Positions 63,887 through 64,000 of a stretch of 64,000 nucleotides of DNA are shown here, in pieces; positions within the stretch are counted from its first letter, which is position 1; every line of letters begins with the position of its first letter. A program made the position numbers and the translations under genes. The notes beneath the pieces are model-generated. The model ran no database searches. It saw only the letters and a program-made list of their open reading frames with translations, and was not told the DNA's origin. The stretch spans positions 434,001 to 498,000 of the forward strand of contig CAVXOW010000008.1 in NCBI GenBank assembly GCA_963763485.1, written 5' to 3'. Source of the DNA: CAWCKS01 sp963763485 (GTDB lineage Bacteria; Pseudomonadota; Alphaproteobacteria; Rhizobiales; Xanthobacteraceae).

Positions 63887-64000
63887 TCAGAATTCGTTGC
63901 GCGCAAGACGCCAGAATGAGGTGAGGAACGAACCACCACGCAGCGGCAGCTCGACCAGCGCTTCGCTCTGCCGGCCAAAACCGACCTTGCGCAGCACGGC
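63887..64000 (-). CDS. C-terminal end of a GNAT acetyltransferase (partial)
   Basis: The minus strand reads 37 residues, AVLRKVGFGRQSEALVELPL, then RGGSFLTSFWRLARNEF, ending at a TGA at 63887-63889. The opening AVLRKVGFG is a typical C-terminal acetyl-CoA side motif of RimJ/RimL-type GNATs. The gene's start is outside the window. Confidence 0.55.
   Translation of the reverse strand, partial: AVLRKVGFGRQSEALVELPLRGGSFLTSFWRLARNEF

Noticed and set aside
1..64000. CRISPR arrays, tRNA, rRNA or insertion sequences
   Set aside because: No regularly spaced identical repeats, cloverleaf-type sequences, or transposase motifs were seen; the dispersed repeats are short palindromic elements.

Overview
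The window is GC-rich, densely coded chromosomal DNA from an alphaproteobacterium of the Bradyrhizobium/Rhodopseudomonas type. This placement is inferred from the gene complement (many CoA-linked catabolic genes, Bug-type and TRAP binding proteins, a caspase-DUF4189 protein, DUF2336 and PilZ genes, an HTH-citrate synthase) and from many short palindromic intergenic repeats of the sort common in that group. No rRNA, tRNA, CRISPR array, insertion sequence, prophage or conjugation gene was seen. About 60 genes are supported. Eighteen are interrupted by one or more single-base frameshifts although the protein sequence stays conserved on both sides. Most shifts behave as +1 insertions. This looks like uncorrected sequencing error, so those genes are annotated over their full span.

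Layout. 0-5.8 kb: a winged-helix/TPR regulator, a cupin protein, a small membrane protein, an AraC-type regulator facing a 34-bp palindrome, and a DUF2336-PilZ pair. 5.9-14.7 kb: a catabolic neighbourhood with two SDR dehydrogenases, an orphan Bug-type binding protein, two amidohydrolase-2 enzymes, a YfcE-like phosphoesterase, an alpha/beta hydrolase with a cysteine nucleophile and an MBL hydrolase. 14.9-20.9 kb: two divergent, paralogous double-domain acyl-CoA dehydrogenases and a (3R)-hydroxyacyl-CoA-type SDR. 21-24 kb: an exported caspase-like peptidase with peptidoglycan-binding and DUF4189 regions, followed by two translationally coupled paralogous secreted proteins that share a Lys-containing motif. 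24.2-28.1 kb: a valine catabolic operon (phosphoribosyltransferase, isobutyryl-CoA dehydrogenase, 3-hydroxyisobutyryl-CoA hydrolase, 3-hydroxyisobutyrate dehydrogenase). 28.2-33.6 kb: an RND efflux operon (adaptor, ICMT-like methyltransferase, pump, TetR). 

34-45.7 kb: further CoA and redox genes: Old Yellow Enzyme, two enoyl-CoA hydratases, an SCP2-type thiolase, an HdeD-like and a LapA-like membrane protein, a Cys-containing GrdB/PrdB-like protein, a family III CoA transferase, a class III aminotransferase, an LLM flavin monooxygenase and an alpha/beta hydrolase. 45.9-48.6 kb: an HTH-citrate synthase divergent from a large CoA transferase, with a cluster of TTGAYCAA-like sites between them. 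48.8-56.8 kb: a GNAT, a GST, an amidase, an NTF2-like protein, a HAD phosphatase, an epoxide-hydrolase-like protein and a sulfatase/phosphonate monoester hydrolase. 56.8-64 kb: an SDR, a complete TRAP transporter (binding protein, small and large permease), a second ICMT-like protein, a small secreted protein, an SMP-30 lactonase, an SNase-fold protein lacking the usual acidic residue, and the end of a GNAT gene.

Taken together the region is built for uptake and CoA-dependent breakdown of organic acids, branched-chain and xenobiotic-like compounds, with efflux and stress functions interspersed. The least explained element is the caspase plus paired secreted-protein module at 21-23.6 kb.
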